From Aureibaculum sp. 2308TA14-22 (lineage in GTDB: Bacteria; Bacteroidota; Bacteroidia; Flavobacteriales; Flavobacteriaceae): a DNA stretch of 64,000 bases. A program made the translations under genes and the position numbers. Location: the NCBI RefSeq assembly GCF_040538665.1, contig NZ_JBEWXT010000001.1:894501-958500 (forward strand), in the 5' to 3' direction. Under the pieces are notes generated by a model. It did not search any database. It saw only the letters and a program-made list of their open reading frames with translations, and was not told the origin of the DNA. Of the stretch, positions 8,324 through 17,029 are shown in pieces (the stretch's first letter is position 1; each line of letters opens with the position of its first letter).

Positions 8324-9967
8324 ATGAAAAAGACAATAAATTCTCTCCTAATTTTTGTTTTTGCTCTATTTATGTCGTGTGCAGAAAAGAGTCAAAAACC
8401 GATTATTGAAATACCAAAGACAGACTACAGGGCCGAGTTTAACCAATTTTTTGCCTCTAATCGCAATTCTATACTATCCGATAAGATAAATGAAATTCAA
8501 ATAGATAGCCTACATTGGTTAGAAACCTTGTATAAGAACATTAACTATTCAACATTATGGGTGTCCGATTCCATTACACTAAACACTAACGGTACCAAAT
8601 TATTAGAAACGTTGTCAGATGCCAATGCTTATGGATTGGATACAAGATTATACCCAATAAATGAGTTAAGAGCTATTCACAAGAAAATTGAACAAACCGA
8701 AAATAAAAAAAGTAGATACGCTTTGCTTAGCCACTTGGAAGCATTGTTGTCTTATGAGTATATGCGGTTTGGTAGGCATTTAAATTATGGTGTTTTAGAT
8801 TCTTTAAATAAAGTGTCTATTTTGCCCCGCAAAAAATTTAATATCAATTTACCCAAGTATGTACAGATAGCTTACGAAAAAGATAGCCTAATAGAGAAGT
8901 TGATAGAGTTTCAACCTAAACATAAGGAGTACAGAAACTTACAGAAAGGGTTAGTAAAATTTTTACAGAATTCAAGCCTTTCTACTGAAAGTATTAAAGT
9001 AGAAAATTTTAGAATGGATTCGGTAAAAGCAGTTTCTCAAGCTAAAAAAGCTCTAATTTTACACAACTACTTAACAGAAGAACATAAAGATTCCCTTTTT
9101 GCCAGTGCCTTGGAAAAGTTTCAACTAGATCATGGCTTAAAAGCCGATGGTCTGGTAGGTACAAATACCGCTAATGCTTTATCGGTAAGTCCTTACGAAT
9201 ACTATCAGCAAATTAAAGCAAGTTTAGAAAGATGGAGGTGGAAAGACAATTGGCCTTCAGATTATTTATTTGTAAATATACCATCCTATCGATTAAAAGT
9301 GGTCAACGATTATAAAGTTGCCAAAGAATATAATGTGGTGGTGGGAAGCGTTAAAAATCAAACTCCTGAAATAATAGATTCTTTGCAATATATAATAGCT
9401 TACCCTTATTGGAATGTGCCAAAAAAGATTTCGCTACGAGAAATTTTGGTAAAGGCTAAAAAGGATTCTACCTATTTAATTAGGAATAATTATGAGGTAA
9501 TAGGTAAGGATAAAGAAAAAATTGATCCTACGTCTGTAGATTGGAACGAAGTGAACAGAAGTAATTTCAATTATAAGTTCAGACAACAAGGAGGTAGCAT
9601 AAACGCTTTGGGCTTTGTTAAGTTTATTTTCCCCAATAAAGATGCTATTTATTTACACGATACCCCTACTAAATCACATTTTAATAGAGAACTAAGAGCC
9701 TATAGCCATGGTTGTATAAGAGTGCAAAACGCCTTAGATTTAGCAGATTATTTGCTGGAAAAAGACAAGAATAGGTTTACAATGGATACGGTTAATGCTT
9801 ACATAAAAAAGCGGAAAGAAAAGTGGATGCCAATGAAGAAGAATTTACCGGTATTCTTGTATTATGTTTCCGTTGAAGCTGATAGCATTGGTAAAATTAC
9901 TTTTTACAAAGATATTTATAAAGAGGATAAAAAACTGATTAGAAGTTTAGCTATAAACAGTAACTAA
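8324..9967 (+). CDS. L,D-transpeptidase lipoprotein, YcbB (LdtD)-like
   Basis: Makes 3-3 cross-links in periplasmic peptidoglycan through a catalytic cysteine. I prefer the ATG at 8324: it gives a lipoprotein signal (MKKTINSLLIFVFALFMSC) with the acylated Cys at position 20. The in-frame ATG at 8258 would add 22 residues that spoil this signal. Domains: a scaffold region, a peptidoglycan-binding repeat (KFQLDHGLKADGLVGTNTA), then a YkuD catalytic domain starting near SYRLKVVND and ending with HDTPTKSHF and the active-site SHGCIRV motif. The length (about 547 residues) and domain order match YcbB. It converges on another L,D-transpeptidase-like gene across a shared terminator. Confidence 0.88.
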   Translation: MKKTINSLLIFVFALFMSCAEKSQKPIIEIPKTDYRAEFNQFFASNRNSILSDKINEIQIDSLHWLETLYKNINYSTLWVSDSITLNTNGTKLLETLSDANAYGLDTRLYPINELRAIHKKIEQTENKKSRYALLSHLEALLSYEYMRFGRHLNYGVLDSLNKVSILPRKKFNINLPKYVQIAYEKDSLIEKLIEFQPKHKEYRNLQKGLVKFLQNSSLSTESIKVENFRMDSVKAVSQAKKALILHNYLTEEHKDSLFASALEKFQLDHGLKADGLVGTNTANALSVSPYEYYQQIKASLERWRWKDNWPSDYLFVNIPSYRLKVVNDYKVAKEYNVVVGSVKNQTPEIIDSLQYIIAYPYWNVPKKISLREILVKAKKDSTYLIRNNYEVIGKDKEKIDPTSVDWNEVNRSNFNYKFRQQGGSINALGFVKFIFPNKDAIYLHDTPTKSHFNRELRAYSHGCIRVQNALDLADYLLEKDKNRFTMDTVNAYIKKRKEKWMPMKKNLPVFLYYVSVEADSIGKITFYKDIYKEDKKLIRSLAINSN

Positions 9968-10008
9968 CAAAAACGGTCTGGAATAATTCCAGACCGTTTT
10001 TGTTAGTT
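9962..10008. terminator. Bidirectional terminator, 23-bp perfect inverted repeat
   Basis: Two 23-nt arms (9962-9984 and 9986-10008) are perfectly complementary around a single A. The left arm includes the stop codon of the YcbB-like gene. T runs on both strands (the GTTTTTG end and its complement) suit termination of both convergent genes. Confidence 0.85.
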
Positions 10009-10023
10009 GTATTTTCCTCAGTT

Positions 10024-10764
10024 TTATTTATTCGAAGCCAAAAGATTATCAGTAGCTATAAACTTTGATTTAGATAAATACTTTTCTTGCGGATAATAAA
10101 TAAATAAACAACTACCTTCTTTTATTTTAGAAATAATTGTTGAGTAATCTTTTTCTGGTAACGATGGGCAACCCCAGCTTCTACCTAATCTTCCATTTGA
10201 TTTAATAAAATCAGGATTTGCGTAGTCAGCAGCATGTATAACTACTGCACGTTCTCTGGCTTTGCTGTTAGAATACTCTAATCCGTCCAAACGCAAAGAA
10301 AGACCATGTTTGCCATGGTATGTTTCAGCGGTTTTATAAAAACCAATACTTGTTTGATGGCTGTTTACCTTATTTGAGAATTTTTTGGCGAATTCTAAAC
10401 CTGATTTTTCTCCGTGAGCTACAACACTTTTGTGTTCAATAGTTTGGGTTTCCATATTTATGATATAAAACCGCTCTGTATTGGCAGAAACACTCATGTC
10501 AATTATGGTTAAATACTTTGAATTATTTAATTCACCTTTGTTTTGTAATTGCACATAACCTTTTAACCCATGTTTAAAAGCATCAAAATCTAAGTCGTTA
10601 TCATTGATTCTTTGGTAAATTTCTTCAGAATATGACGAAAAAGTACGCTCGGTGTTTGAAGGCTTTTTTTCTGATTCGTTAAAGGTCGATGTTGGTGTTT
10701 TTCCTGCGTAGATTGGAAAAATTAAGATAAAACTGATAGTTAAAGTAAGTATTTTTTTATACAT
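10024..10764 (-). CDS. Murein L,D-transpeptidase catalytic-domain protein (YkuD_2 type)
   Basis: A 246-residue exported protein with signal peptide (MYKKILTLTISFILIFPIYAG). The domain begins around LNNSKYLTIIDMSVSAN. A histidine in AVVIHAADYA and a cysteine in GRSWGCPSLP correspond to the catalytic His and Cys of YkuD-like transpeptidases, but in the divergent WGCP form rather than SHGCIR. It is expected to act on peptidoglycan stem peptides in the periplasm; the activity of this branch is inferred from family membership. It converges with the YcbB-like gene, so the locus holds two different L,D-transpeptidase families back to back. Confidence 0.8.
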   Translation of the reverse strand: MYKKILTLTISFILIFPIYAGKTPTSTFNESEKKPSNTERTFSSYSEEIYQRINDNDLDFDAFKHGLKGYVQLQNKGELNNSKYLTIIDMSVSANTERFYIINMETQTIEHKSVVAHGEKSGLEFAKKFSNKVNSHQTSIGFYKTAETYHGKHGLSLRLDGLEYSNSKARERAVVIHAADYANPDFIKSNGRLGRSWGCPSLPEKDYSTIISKIKEGSCLFIYYPQEKYLSKSKFIATDNLLASNK

Positions 10765-10942
10765 ATAAATTAGTTTCTTTGGTAATTAAACATTCTAAGT
10801 GGTATTTTTCCTACCTACAATGCTAATTTTTTTCAAATCTTTTTTAATAATAATTGGGTTGAAAAAAATCAATTAAAAAAAACTTAATTCACAGCAACAA
10901 AAAATAATAACAATTTTATGTCAATTTTATTGCATTTAAAAA

Positions 10943-10971
10943 AAGAAAAAATAGATAATCTATTTTTTCTT
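10943..10971 (-). terminator. AT-rich intrinsic terminator with embedded stop codon
   Basis: 14-bp perfect inverted repeat (10943-10956 / 10958-10971). On the minus strand the stop codon of the upstream gene lies in the stem and a T run follows (10949-10937). It should end the transcript of the coiled-coil protein gene. Confidence 0.65.
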
Positions 10972-11601
10972 AGTGGTTTTGTCGGCGTATTTTTGCTTGT
11001 TCAATTCGTCTTGTAACTCTCTTCTTAATTTTTGTTCACGTTCTATAGAGCGTTGTCTGTGCCCTTCATATTCTTCTTCAATTTCGGCTTTGGCCTTTTT
11101 TGCCTCAACAGTAATACTATTACTACGTTTAAATTTACCTATAAAAAACAATAGTAAACCAGTTAAAGCTGCAATTATAGACCATAATATGGTATTATAA
11201 CCCGCTTTGCTCATCGGAAGTCCAAGAAGTTTTATACTATCTTTTTCTTCGGTAACTGCTGTTAAATTTCCCTTAGTTGCTTCTAGTTTAACATTTAAAG
11301 AATCTATGTTGGCTTTTTGACTACTTACTACATTTTGACTTTCTAAATAAATTTTTCTAGCTTGTTTTAGAGAATCCGCAACATTGTCTCTAAACTTAAA
11401 TAAATTATTAAGCTTTATAGATCTGTAAACTTGCCCAGTTCTGGGATCTGTCCATTTAGCTGATTTTTTATATAAATAATCGAACTGACTTTCAATAGTT
11501 CCACTATTTAAGGAACCTTTTTCTTCCTCTTTTTGGGCAAAAACAGTAGCTGTTACCGCGACGCAAAGGAGAAATGTGATTAGAATTTTGGCGAATTTCA
11601 T
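10960..11601 (-). CDS. Exported single-pass coiled-coil membrane protein, function unknown
   Basis: I do not recognise a functional family. The 213-residue protein has a signal peptide (ends TVFAQ), an extracytoplasmic part with a conserved-looking WTDPRTGQVYRSIKL stretch, a coiled coil (about residues 75-120, rich in Q, K, S, L), one transmembrane helix (ILWSIIAALTGLLLFFIG, about 140-157) and a highly charged C-terminal coiled coil (about 165-205). The layout suggests a scaffold or stress-type envelope protein. It has its own -7 element upstream and a terminator overlapping its stop codon, so it is a monocistronic unit. Confidence 0.7.
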   Translation of the reverse strand: MKFAKILITFLLCVAVTATVFAQKEEEKGSLNSGTIESQFDYLYKKSAKWTDPRTGQVYRSIKLNNLFKFRDNVADSLKQARKIYLESQNVVSSQKANIDSLNVKLEATKGNLTAVTEEKDSIKLLGLPMSKAGYNTILWSIIAALTGLLLFFIGKFKRSNSITVEAKKAKAEIEEEYEGHRQRSIEREQKLRRELQDELNKQKYADKTTKKK

Positions 11602-11634
11602 TTATTTTAATTTAGAGTTGTATAATTCAGCGTT

Positions 11635-11642
11635 CAAAAGTA
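11635..11642 (-). promoter_or_regulatory. -7 promoter element of the coiled-coil membrane protein gene
   Basis: Minus-strand TACTTTTG (plus CAAAAGTA) fits TAnnTTTG, 34 bp before the start codon. No good -33 TTG is visible. Confidence 0.4.
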
Positions 11643-11692
11643 AATAATTACTTCTAAACATGAAAGTTAAAGCATAAAAAAAGTAGAGACTG

Positions 11693-14107
11693 TTAATATA
11701 ATTTATTGTATTTCGATGGATTAACCTCATTCATAATATTGTAAAGACCTTCAAAAATATCTTCAATTGAAGGTTTTGAAAAGTAGTCGCCGTCGGTGCC
11801 ATAGGCAGGCCTATGACTTTTGGCCGTAATAGTTAAAGGTTTGCTATCTAAAAATTGATAAGCATTTTGTTTGTTTATAATCTGATCTAAAAGATATGCA
11901 GAAGCCGCACCAGGCACATCTTCATCAATAACAACTAATCTGTTTGTTTTTTCTATACTTTTAACAACTTGGTTGTCAATATCAAATGGTAATAATGTCT
12001 GGGCATCGATAATTTCTATATCAATTTCTGCTTTAAGCAACTCTTTTGAGGCTTCCTCTACTAATTTTAACGTAGATCCATAAGAGACCACAGTAATATC
12101 TACACCTTCTTTTATGATCTCTACCACACCTATCGGCGTAGTAAATTCACCTAAATTGGACGGTAAATCTTCCTTTAGCCTGTAGCCATTTAAATTTTCA
12201 ACAATTAAAGCGGGTTCATCACTTTTTAGGAGTGTATTATAAAAACCTGCAGCTTTGGTCATATTTCTTGGTGTTAAAATATAAACACCTCTTAAAAGGT
12301 GGATAACCGCTCCCATGTGCGAACCAGAATGCCAAATTCCCTCCAACCGATGTCCTCTTGTTCTTATAATTAACGGAGCTTTTTGTCTGCCAAAAGTTCT
12401 GTAACGAAGTGTTGCCAAATCATCACTTAAAATTTGTAATCCGTATAGTAAATAATCGAGGTATTGAATTTCTGCAATAGGTCTTAACCCTCTCATAGCC
12501 ATTCCAATGCCTTGCCCCATAATACTTGCTTCTCTAATACCTGTATCAGCTACTCTTAATTCACCATATTTTTGCTGTAAACCCTCTAAGCCTTGATTTA
12601 CATCACCAATTTTACCTGCATCTTCTCCAAAAATAAGCAGAGATTCATGTTGTGATAAAAGAGCATCAAAATTATCTCTTAAAATAATTCTGGCATCAAC
12701 AATTTCAGCTTCTTCAGGATAAGTTGGTTTAACTTCTTTTACCGAAGTGGCCGCATTTTCGTTTTCACTGTAAAGATGTGCACTGTAATTTTGATGTTGT
12801 TCTTTATCAAAATTTTTAATCCATTTAATTAATAAATCTTTTTCTTTGCTATTTTCATTCCGAACATACACCAAGCACCTTCTTGCAGTTGATAGCACAT
12901 CCTTTTTTAATGGATCTTTTATGGCTTCTAAATCGTTTTTTAGCTTTAATATAAATGGTTTGTTATTGCTCTTTTGTGCTAAATTAACGAGTAACGATAC
13001 AACTTCTTTTTGTGCATGAACTATATCTTGTAAGTAAGTATTCCAAGCTAACCTTTTAGCAGCACTAACCTCTCTTTTAGCATCTTTTGCTATAGTTATG
13101 AGTTCTTCTTCATTTTCAAAAACTTCAATAATCCATTCTTTCATTTTAGCATTACAGTCATGAGCTGTTTCCCACTCCAAACGCTCAGTGGTTTTGTATC
13201 TTTCGTGCGAACCTGAAGTTGAATGTCCTTGAGGCTGCGTTAGCTCTTTTACATGAATTAAAACAGGAACATGGTTTTTTCTGGCAATGGTTGAAGCTTC
13301 ATTATAAACATCTATCAGCTTTGAGTAATCCCATCCGTTGACGGTGAAAATTTCATAACCATCTACATCATCGGTACGCTGAAAACCTTCTAATACTTCT
13401 GAAATACTTTCTTTTGTAGTATGATGCTTGGCGTGAACAGAAATGCCGTATTCATCATCCCAAATACTAATAACCATTGGTACTTGCAAAACTCCAGCAG
13501 CATTAAAAGTTTCAAAAAAATGCCCTTCAGAAGTACTGGCATTTCCTATTGTGCCCCAAGCTATTTCGTTACCGTTATTAGAAAAAGTAGTATGTTTTTT
13601 CAGCTTAGGAATCTCTCTGTACATTTTAGAGGCTTGAGCCAAGCCTAACAAACGAGGCATTTGCCCAGCAGTAGGGGAAATATCTGCACTAATGTTTTTT
13701 TGTTGCATTTGGTTTTTCCAAGTGCCGTCTTCGTTAAGGGTATGTGTAGTAAAATGCCCGCCCATTTGTCTTCCAGCGGAATAAGGTTCAGCAACTATAT
13801 CGGTATGGGCATATAATCCCGCAAAAAACTGTTCAGGGGTTAATTCGCCAATAGCCATCATAAAGGTTTGGTCACGGTAATAGCCAGAACGCCAATCACC
13901 ATTTTTAAACGCTTTTGCCATTGCCAGTTGAGGCACTTCTTTTCCATCACCAAAAATTCCGAATTTTGCTTTACCCGTTAAGACTTCTCTTCTTCCTAAA
14001 AGACTACACTCCCTACTAATAACAGCAATTTTATAGTCTTCAAGAATTTCTTTTTTAAATTCTTCAAACGATAATTTATGCTCTGATGTTATTGTTTTTT
14101 CTGACAT
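11693..14107 (-). CDS. 2-oxoacid dehydrogenase E1, fused alpha and beta subunits
   Basis: An 804-residue TPP-dependent E1, likely of the branched-chain 2-oxoacid dehydrogenase class, decarboxylating 2-oxoacids and loading E2. Residues ~15-370 are the alpha part (GDGKEVPQLAMAKAF, YYRDQTFMMAIGELTPE, then the cofactor motif). Residues ~460-800 are the beta part (ADTGIREASIMGQGIGMAMRG, RTRGHRLEGIWHSGSHMG, VIDEDVPGAASAYLL). The usual GDG...NN thiamin pyrophosphate motif reads GNASTSEG...DDEYG (residues 188-221), differing at the metal-ligand positions. The alpha-beta fusion is known in Bacteroidetes. No E2 or E3 gene lies nearby. A -33/-7 promoter sits upstream. Confidence 0.88.
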   Translation of the reverse strand: MSEKTITSEHKLSFEEFKKEILEDYKIAVISRECSLLGRREVLTGKAKFGIFGDGKEVPQLAMAKAFKNGDWRSGYYRDQTFMMAIGELTPEQFFAGLYAHTDIVAEPYSAGRQMGGHFTTHTLNEDGTWKNQMQQKNISADISPTAGQMPRLLGLAQASKMYREIPKLKKHTTFSNNGNEIAWGTIGNASTSEGHFFETFNAAGVLQVPMVISIWDDEYGISVHAKHHTTKESISEVLEGFQRTDDVDGYEIFTVNGWDYSKLIDVYNEASTIARKNHVPVLIHVKELTQPQGHSTSGSHERYKTTERLEWETAHDCNAKMKEWIIEVFENEEELITIAKDAKREVSAAKRLAWNTYLQDIVHAQKEVVSLLVNLAQKSNNKPFILKLKNDLEAIKDPLKKDVLSTARRCLVYVRNENSKEKDLLIKWIKNFDKEQHQNYSAHLYSENENAATSVKEVKPTYPEEAEIVDARIILRDNFDALLSQHESLLIFGEDAGKIGDVNQGLEGLQQKYGELRVADTGIREASIMGQGIGMAMRGLRPIAEIQYLDYLLYGLQILSDDLATLRYRTFGRQKAPLIIRTRGHRLEGIWHSGSHMGAVIHLLRGVYILTPRNMTKAAGFYNTLLKSDEPALIVENLNGYRLKEDLPSNLGEFTTPIGVVEIIKEGVDITVVSYGSTLKLVEEASKELLKAEIDIEIIDAQTLLPFDIDNQVVKSIEKTNRLVVIDEDVPGAASAYLLDQIINKQNAYQFLDSKPLTITAKSHRPAYGTDGDYFSKPSIEDIFEGLYNIMNEVNPSKYNKLY

Positions 14108-14130
14108 ATATTGCTTTTACGGAAGTTCTG

Positions 14131-14161
14131 CAAAAGTACGATTTTTAGAAAAGAAAATCAA
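14131..14161 (-). promoter_or_regulatory. -33/-7 promoter of the fused E1 gene
   Basis: On the minus strand TTG (14161-14159), 20-nt spacer, TACTTTTG (14138-14131). The -7 element lies 24 bp before the start codon. Confidence 0.5.
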
Positions 14162-14265
14162 AAAAATTGACAGTTCATTTTTGGCTGAGTCAAATACTAT
14201 TCACGGAAAATTGAAAAGGAAACTGGGAGGTAAATATTGCCTAATTTGGTGCATATAAATAAGAA

Positions 14266-15240
14266 TTAACTTATTAAAGCCTCCTCAAGGGCATTACCAA
14301 ACAAGTCCTCCAAACTAATTCCAGCTTCTTGGGCTTGCATGGGTAATAAACTCTCGGAGGTTAACCCAGGTACTGTATTTATTTCTATAAAATGAGGTTC
14401 ATCTCCAATAAAAATATATTCGGCTCTGGAAAAGCCCTTCATGTTTAATATTTTATAAACTTGGGCAGCAACTGCATTCAGATTTTGTAGTTTCTTTTCA
14501 GAAATTCTGGCAGGTGTAATTTCTTTGCTTTTCCCTAAATATTTGGCTTCGTAATCAAAAAAGTCATTTTCAGAAACAATTTCAGTAGGCGGCAGTACTT
14601 TTACTTTTCCTTCGTATTCAATAACACCAATAGAAACCTCAGTACCGTCCAAAAACGATTCAATAAGTATTTCGGTATCTTCTTTAAAAGCTGTTTCTAA
14701 AGCAGCAGCTAACTGTTCTTTTTTAGAAACTTTAGAAATTCCGAAACTAGAACCCGCATTATTAGGTTTTACAAAACAGGGCAAACCTACTTTTTCAAAT
14801 ATGGCATCTTCATCAATAGTATCACCTTGGTTCAAATAAACGGAAGTAGCTGTTTTAACACCATATGCTTTTACTACACTTAGTGTATCACGCTTGTTAA
14901 AGGTCAGTGCCATTTGGTAGAACGGTGCTGAGGTATGTTTAATACCTAACAACTGAAAATAAGCAAGAATTACCCCATTTTCGCCGGGATTGCCGTGTAT
15001 TGCATTAAAAACACAATCAAAAGTAATTGTTGTACCGTTTATTTCTGTAGAAAAATCATGTTTGTTAATTGGGTATTCATTTGCATTATCATCTAAAACT
15101 ACCCATTTTTCTTTTAGAATATGTACACGGTAAGGCTTATATTTTTCCCGGTTCAGATGGCTAAAAACAACGTTACCGCTTTTTAAAGAAATATTGACCT
15201 CGGAGGAATAGCCTCCCATGATTATTGCTATATTTTTCAT
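14266..15240 (-). CDS. ddl: D-alanine--D-alanine ligase
   Basis: An ATP-grasp enzyme joining two D-alanines for the peptidoglycan precursor. Length 324 is close to the usual 300-370. The motifs follow the Ddl order: MGGYSSEVNISLKSG at the N-terminus, HGNPGENGVILAYFQLLGI, LTFNKRDTL, PCFVKPNNAGSSFGI for ATP binding, FLDGTEVSIGV, and the C-terminal FIEINTVPGLTSESLLP with the Mg-binding Glu and Asn. Divergent from the PASTA protein / rluD pair, a gene order I associate with Flavobacteriaceae. A -7 element (CAAAAGTA on plus) lies 30 bp upstream. Confidence 0.95.
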   Translation of the reverse strand: MKNIAIIMGGYSSEVNISLKSGNVVFSHLNREKYKPYRVHILKEKWVVLDDNANEYPINKHDFSTEINGTTITFDCVFNAIHGNPGENGVILAYFQLLGIKHTSAPFYQMALTFNKRDTLSVVKAYGVKTATSVYLNQGDTIDEDAIFEKVGLPCFVKPNNAGSSFGISKVSKKEQLAAALETAFKEDTEILIESFLDGTEVSIGVIEYEGKVKVLPPTEIVSENDFFDYEAKYLGKSKEITPARISEKKLQNLNAVAAQVYKILNMKGFSRAEYIFIGDEPHFIEINTVPGLTSESLLPMQAQEAGISLEDLFGNALEEALIS

Positions 15241-15269
15241 TGTAGAAATGAGTTCTGATCATTCAAAAA

Positions 15270-15277
15270 CAAAAGTA
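15270..15277 (-). promoter_or_regulatory. -7 promoter element of ddl
   Basis: Minus-strand TACTTTTG, 30 bp before the ddl start codon. No convincing -33 TTG. Confidence 0.4.
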
Positions 15278-15310
15278 TCAAAAAAACAGATAGCTTTTTT
15301 CTTTTTTACG

Positions 15311-15318
15311 TAAGTTTG
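15311..15318 (+). promoter_or_regulatory. -7 promoter element facing the PASTA / rluD genes
   Basis: TAAGTTTG fits TAnnTTTG. It lies 21 bp before a 22-codon ORF and 110 bp before the PASTA gene. Confidence 0.4.
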
Positions 15319-15338
15319 TAACAGTTAAAATTATACGC

Positions 15339-15407
15339 ATGAAATTAGCCTTAACTGAAAGTTGTTGCGACCAAAATGTTAATTGGCTAATTCCGTCTGA
15401 CCTTTGA
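15339..15407 (+). CDS. Possible 22-residue leader peptide
   Basis: An ATG ORF of 22 codons (MKLALTESCCDQNVNWLIPS followed by DL) ends 21 bp before the PASTA gene. It sits at a natural distance from the -7 element at 15311-15318, which is why I list it. No homologue is known to me, there is no clear ribosome binding site, and it could easily be chance. Confidence 0.2.
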   Translation: MKLALTESCCDQNVNWLIPSDL

Positions 15408-15427
15408 AAATCAATAAAAATTAACAG

Positions 15428-15991
15428 ATGAAAATCATTCAGTATTTAAAAAGTAAAATTTTTATCAGAACCATTATTTTAATGGGCATTATTGTAATTG
15501 CCGTGGTTTTTGGTTTAAAAGCTTTATTGGCCTATACTACAAATCACGATCAGAAAATATTGGTGCCTGATTTGAAAAAAATGTCTTTGGCTGATACTGA
15601 AACTACATTAACGAATTTAAGTTTGAATTTTGTTGTTATTGATTCTGCAAGTTTTAATCCTGAATATCCACCAAAATCGGTAATAGATCAAGACCCTGAG
15701 GCGGGCGATCATGTTAAGGAAAATAGAAAAATATACTTGACCTTAAATCCGTCTAGTTATAAAAAAATTCCGATACCTGATGTGTTGAATAAAACTAAAA
15801 GACAGGTAGAGACCCATTTAAAATCTATCGGGTTTAAAATAGGGAAATACCAATACGTACCTGACTTGGGTAGAGATGTTGTCCGAAAAATGAAACATGA
15901 GGGTAAGGAATTGGAAATGGGCGACTTAGTGCCTAAAAATTCTGTAATTGACTTGGTATTAGGTGATGGAACTGGTGGACAGGATCAGTAA
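15428..15991 (+). CDS. Membrane-anchored PASTA-domain protein
   Basis: A 187-residue protein with a short cytoplasmic N-terminus, one transmembrane helix (about residues 17-36) and an extracytoplasmic region with two to three PASTA modules: VPDLKKMSLADTETTLTNL (from ~44), IPDVLNKTKRQVETHLKSIG (from ~118), each with the typical DQDPEAG-like turn or its remnant. PASTA domains bind peptidoglycan or muropeptides; here there is no attached kinase or transpeptidase domain. The gap to rluD is only 3 bp, so the two are co-transcribed, and ddl is divergent, which fits a cell-wall role. Confidence 0.85.
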   Translation: MKIIQYLKSKIFIRTIILMGIIVIAVVFGLKALLAYTTNHDQKILVPDLKKMSLADTETTLTNLSLNFVVIDSASFNPEYPPKSVIDQDPEAGDHVKENRKIYLTLNPSSYKKIPIPDVLNKTKRQVETHLKSIGFKIGKYQYVPDLGRDVVRKMKHEGKELEMGDLVPKNSVIDLVLGDGTGGQDQ

Positions 15992-15994
15992 TGT

Positions 15995-17026
15995 ATGAAT
16001 AACGACAATCACGAAATAGATAACGATCAAGACGATTTATACGAGCATTACAACTTTACTGCTGCTGAGGGTCAAGAACCGTTGCGAGTAGACAAGTTTT
16101 TAATGAACTTTATTGAAAACGCTACTCGTAATAAAATTCAACAAGCTATAAAAGCGGGCAATGTATTGGTAAATGATGCTGTGGTAAAAGCCAACCACAA
16201 GGTAAAACCATTTGATGTGGTACGTGTTGTATTGGCACATCCGCCGCATGAAAATTTATTGGTTGCCGAAGATATTCCTTTAGACATTATTTACGAAGAC
16301 AATGAGGTACTGGTGGTGAACAAACCAGCGGGAATGGTAGTACATCCAGGTCATGGTAACTATAATGGTACGTTGGTTAACGGATTGATACATCATGTAG
16401 AAAACCTGCCCACAAACTCCAATGAACGCCCAGGGCTAGTACACCGTATTGACAAAGATACTAGTGGGTTGTTGGTGGTTGCCAAAACCGAATTTGCCAT
16501 GTCTCATTTGGCAAATCAGTTTTATGACCGTACCACGGAGCGGTTGTATTATGCCTTAGTTTGGGGCAATGTAGCAGAAGACGAAGGTACTATTGAAGGC
16601 CATATAGGTAGAAGCTTAAAAAACAGATTGCAAATGAGTGTTTTCCCTGATGGGGAACATGGTAAACCTGCCGTTACACATTATAAGGTGTTAGAACGTT
16701 TTAGTTATGTTACCTTGGTACAATGTAAATTAGAAACGGGCAGAACCCACCAAATTAGAGCCCATTTTAAACATATTGGCCATACCCTGTTTAGTGACGA
16801 ACGTTATGGCGGTAATGCAGTTTTAAAAGGCACAACTTTTACCAAATACAAGCAATTTGTAGATAATTGTTTTAAACTATTACCCAGACAAGCCTTGCAT
16901 GCCAAAACCTTGGGGTTTATACACCCTATTACCAAAAAGAAACTACAATTTAATTCTGAATTGCCTTTAGATATGCAACAGGCTATTGAAAAATGGCGGA
17001 GTTATACGGTGCATCAGAAAGAATAA
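15995..17026 (+). CDS. rluD: RluA-family 23S rRNA pseudouridine synthase, RluD-like
   Basis: Converts uridine to pseudouridine in 23S rRNA. An S4 RNA-binding domain comes first (LRVDKFLMNFIENATRNKIQ, about residues 29-90). The catalytic domain has the family HRIDKDTSGLLVVAK motif with the catalytic Asp (about residue 150), and GRTHQIRAHFKHIGHTLFSD near residue 250. At 343 residues with an S4 domain it fits RluD better than RluA or RluC; target positions are assigned by family only. It begins 3 bp after the PASTA gene. Confidence 0.9.
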   Translation: MNNDNHEIDNDQDDLYEHYNFTAAEGQEPLRVDKFLMNFIENATRNKIQQAIKAGNVLVNDAVVKANHKVKPFDVVRVVLAHPPHENLLVAEDIPLDIIYEDNEVLVVNKPAGMVVHPGHGNYNGTLVNGLIHHVENLPTNSNERPGLVHRIDKDTSGLLVVAKTEFAMSHLANQFYDRTTERLYYALVWGNVAEDEGTIEGHIGRSLKNRLQMSVFPDGEHGKPAVTHYKVLERFSYVTLVQCKLETGRTHQIRAHFKHIGHTLFSDERYGGNAVLKGTTFTKYKQFVDNCFKLLPRQALHAKTLGFIHPITKKKLQFNSELPLDMQQAIEKWRSYTVHQKE

Positions 17027-17029
17027 TTT

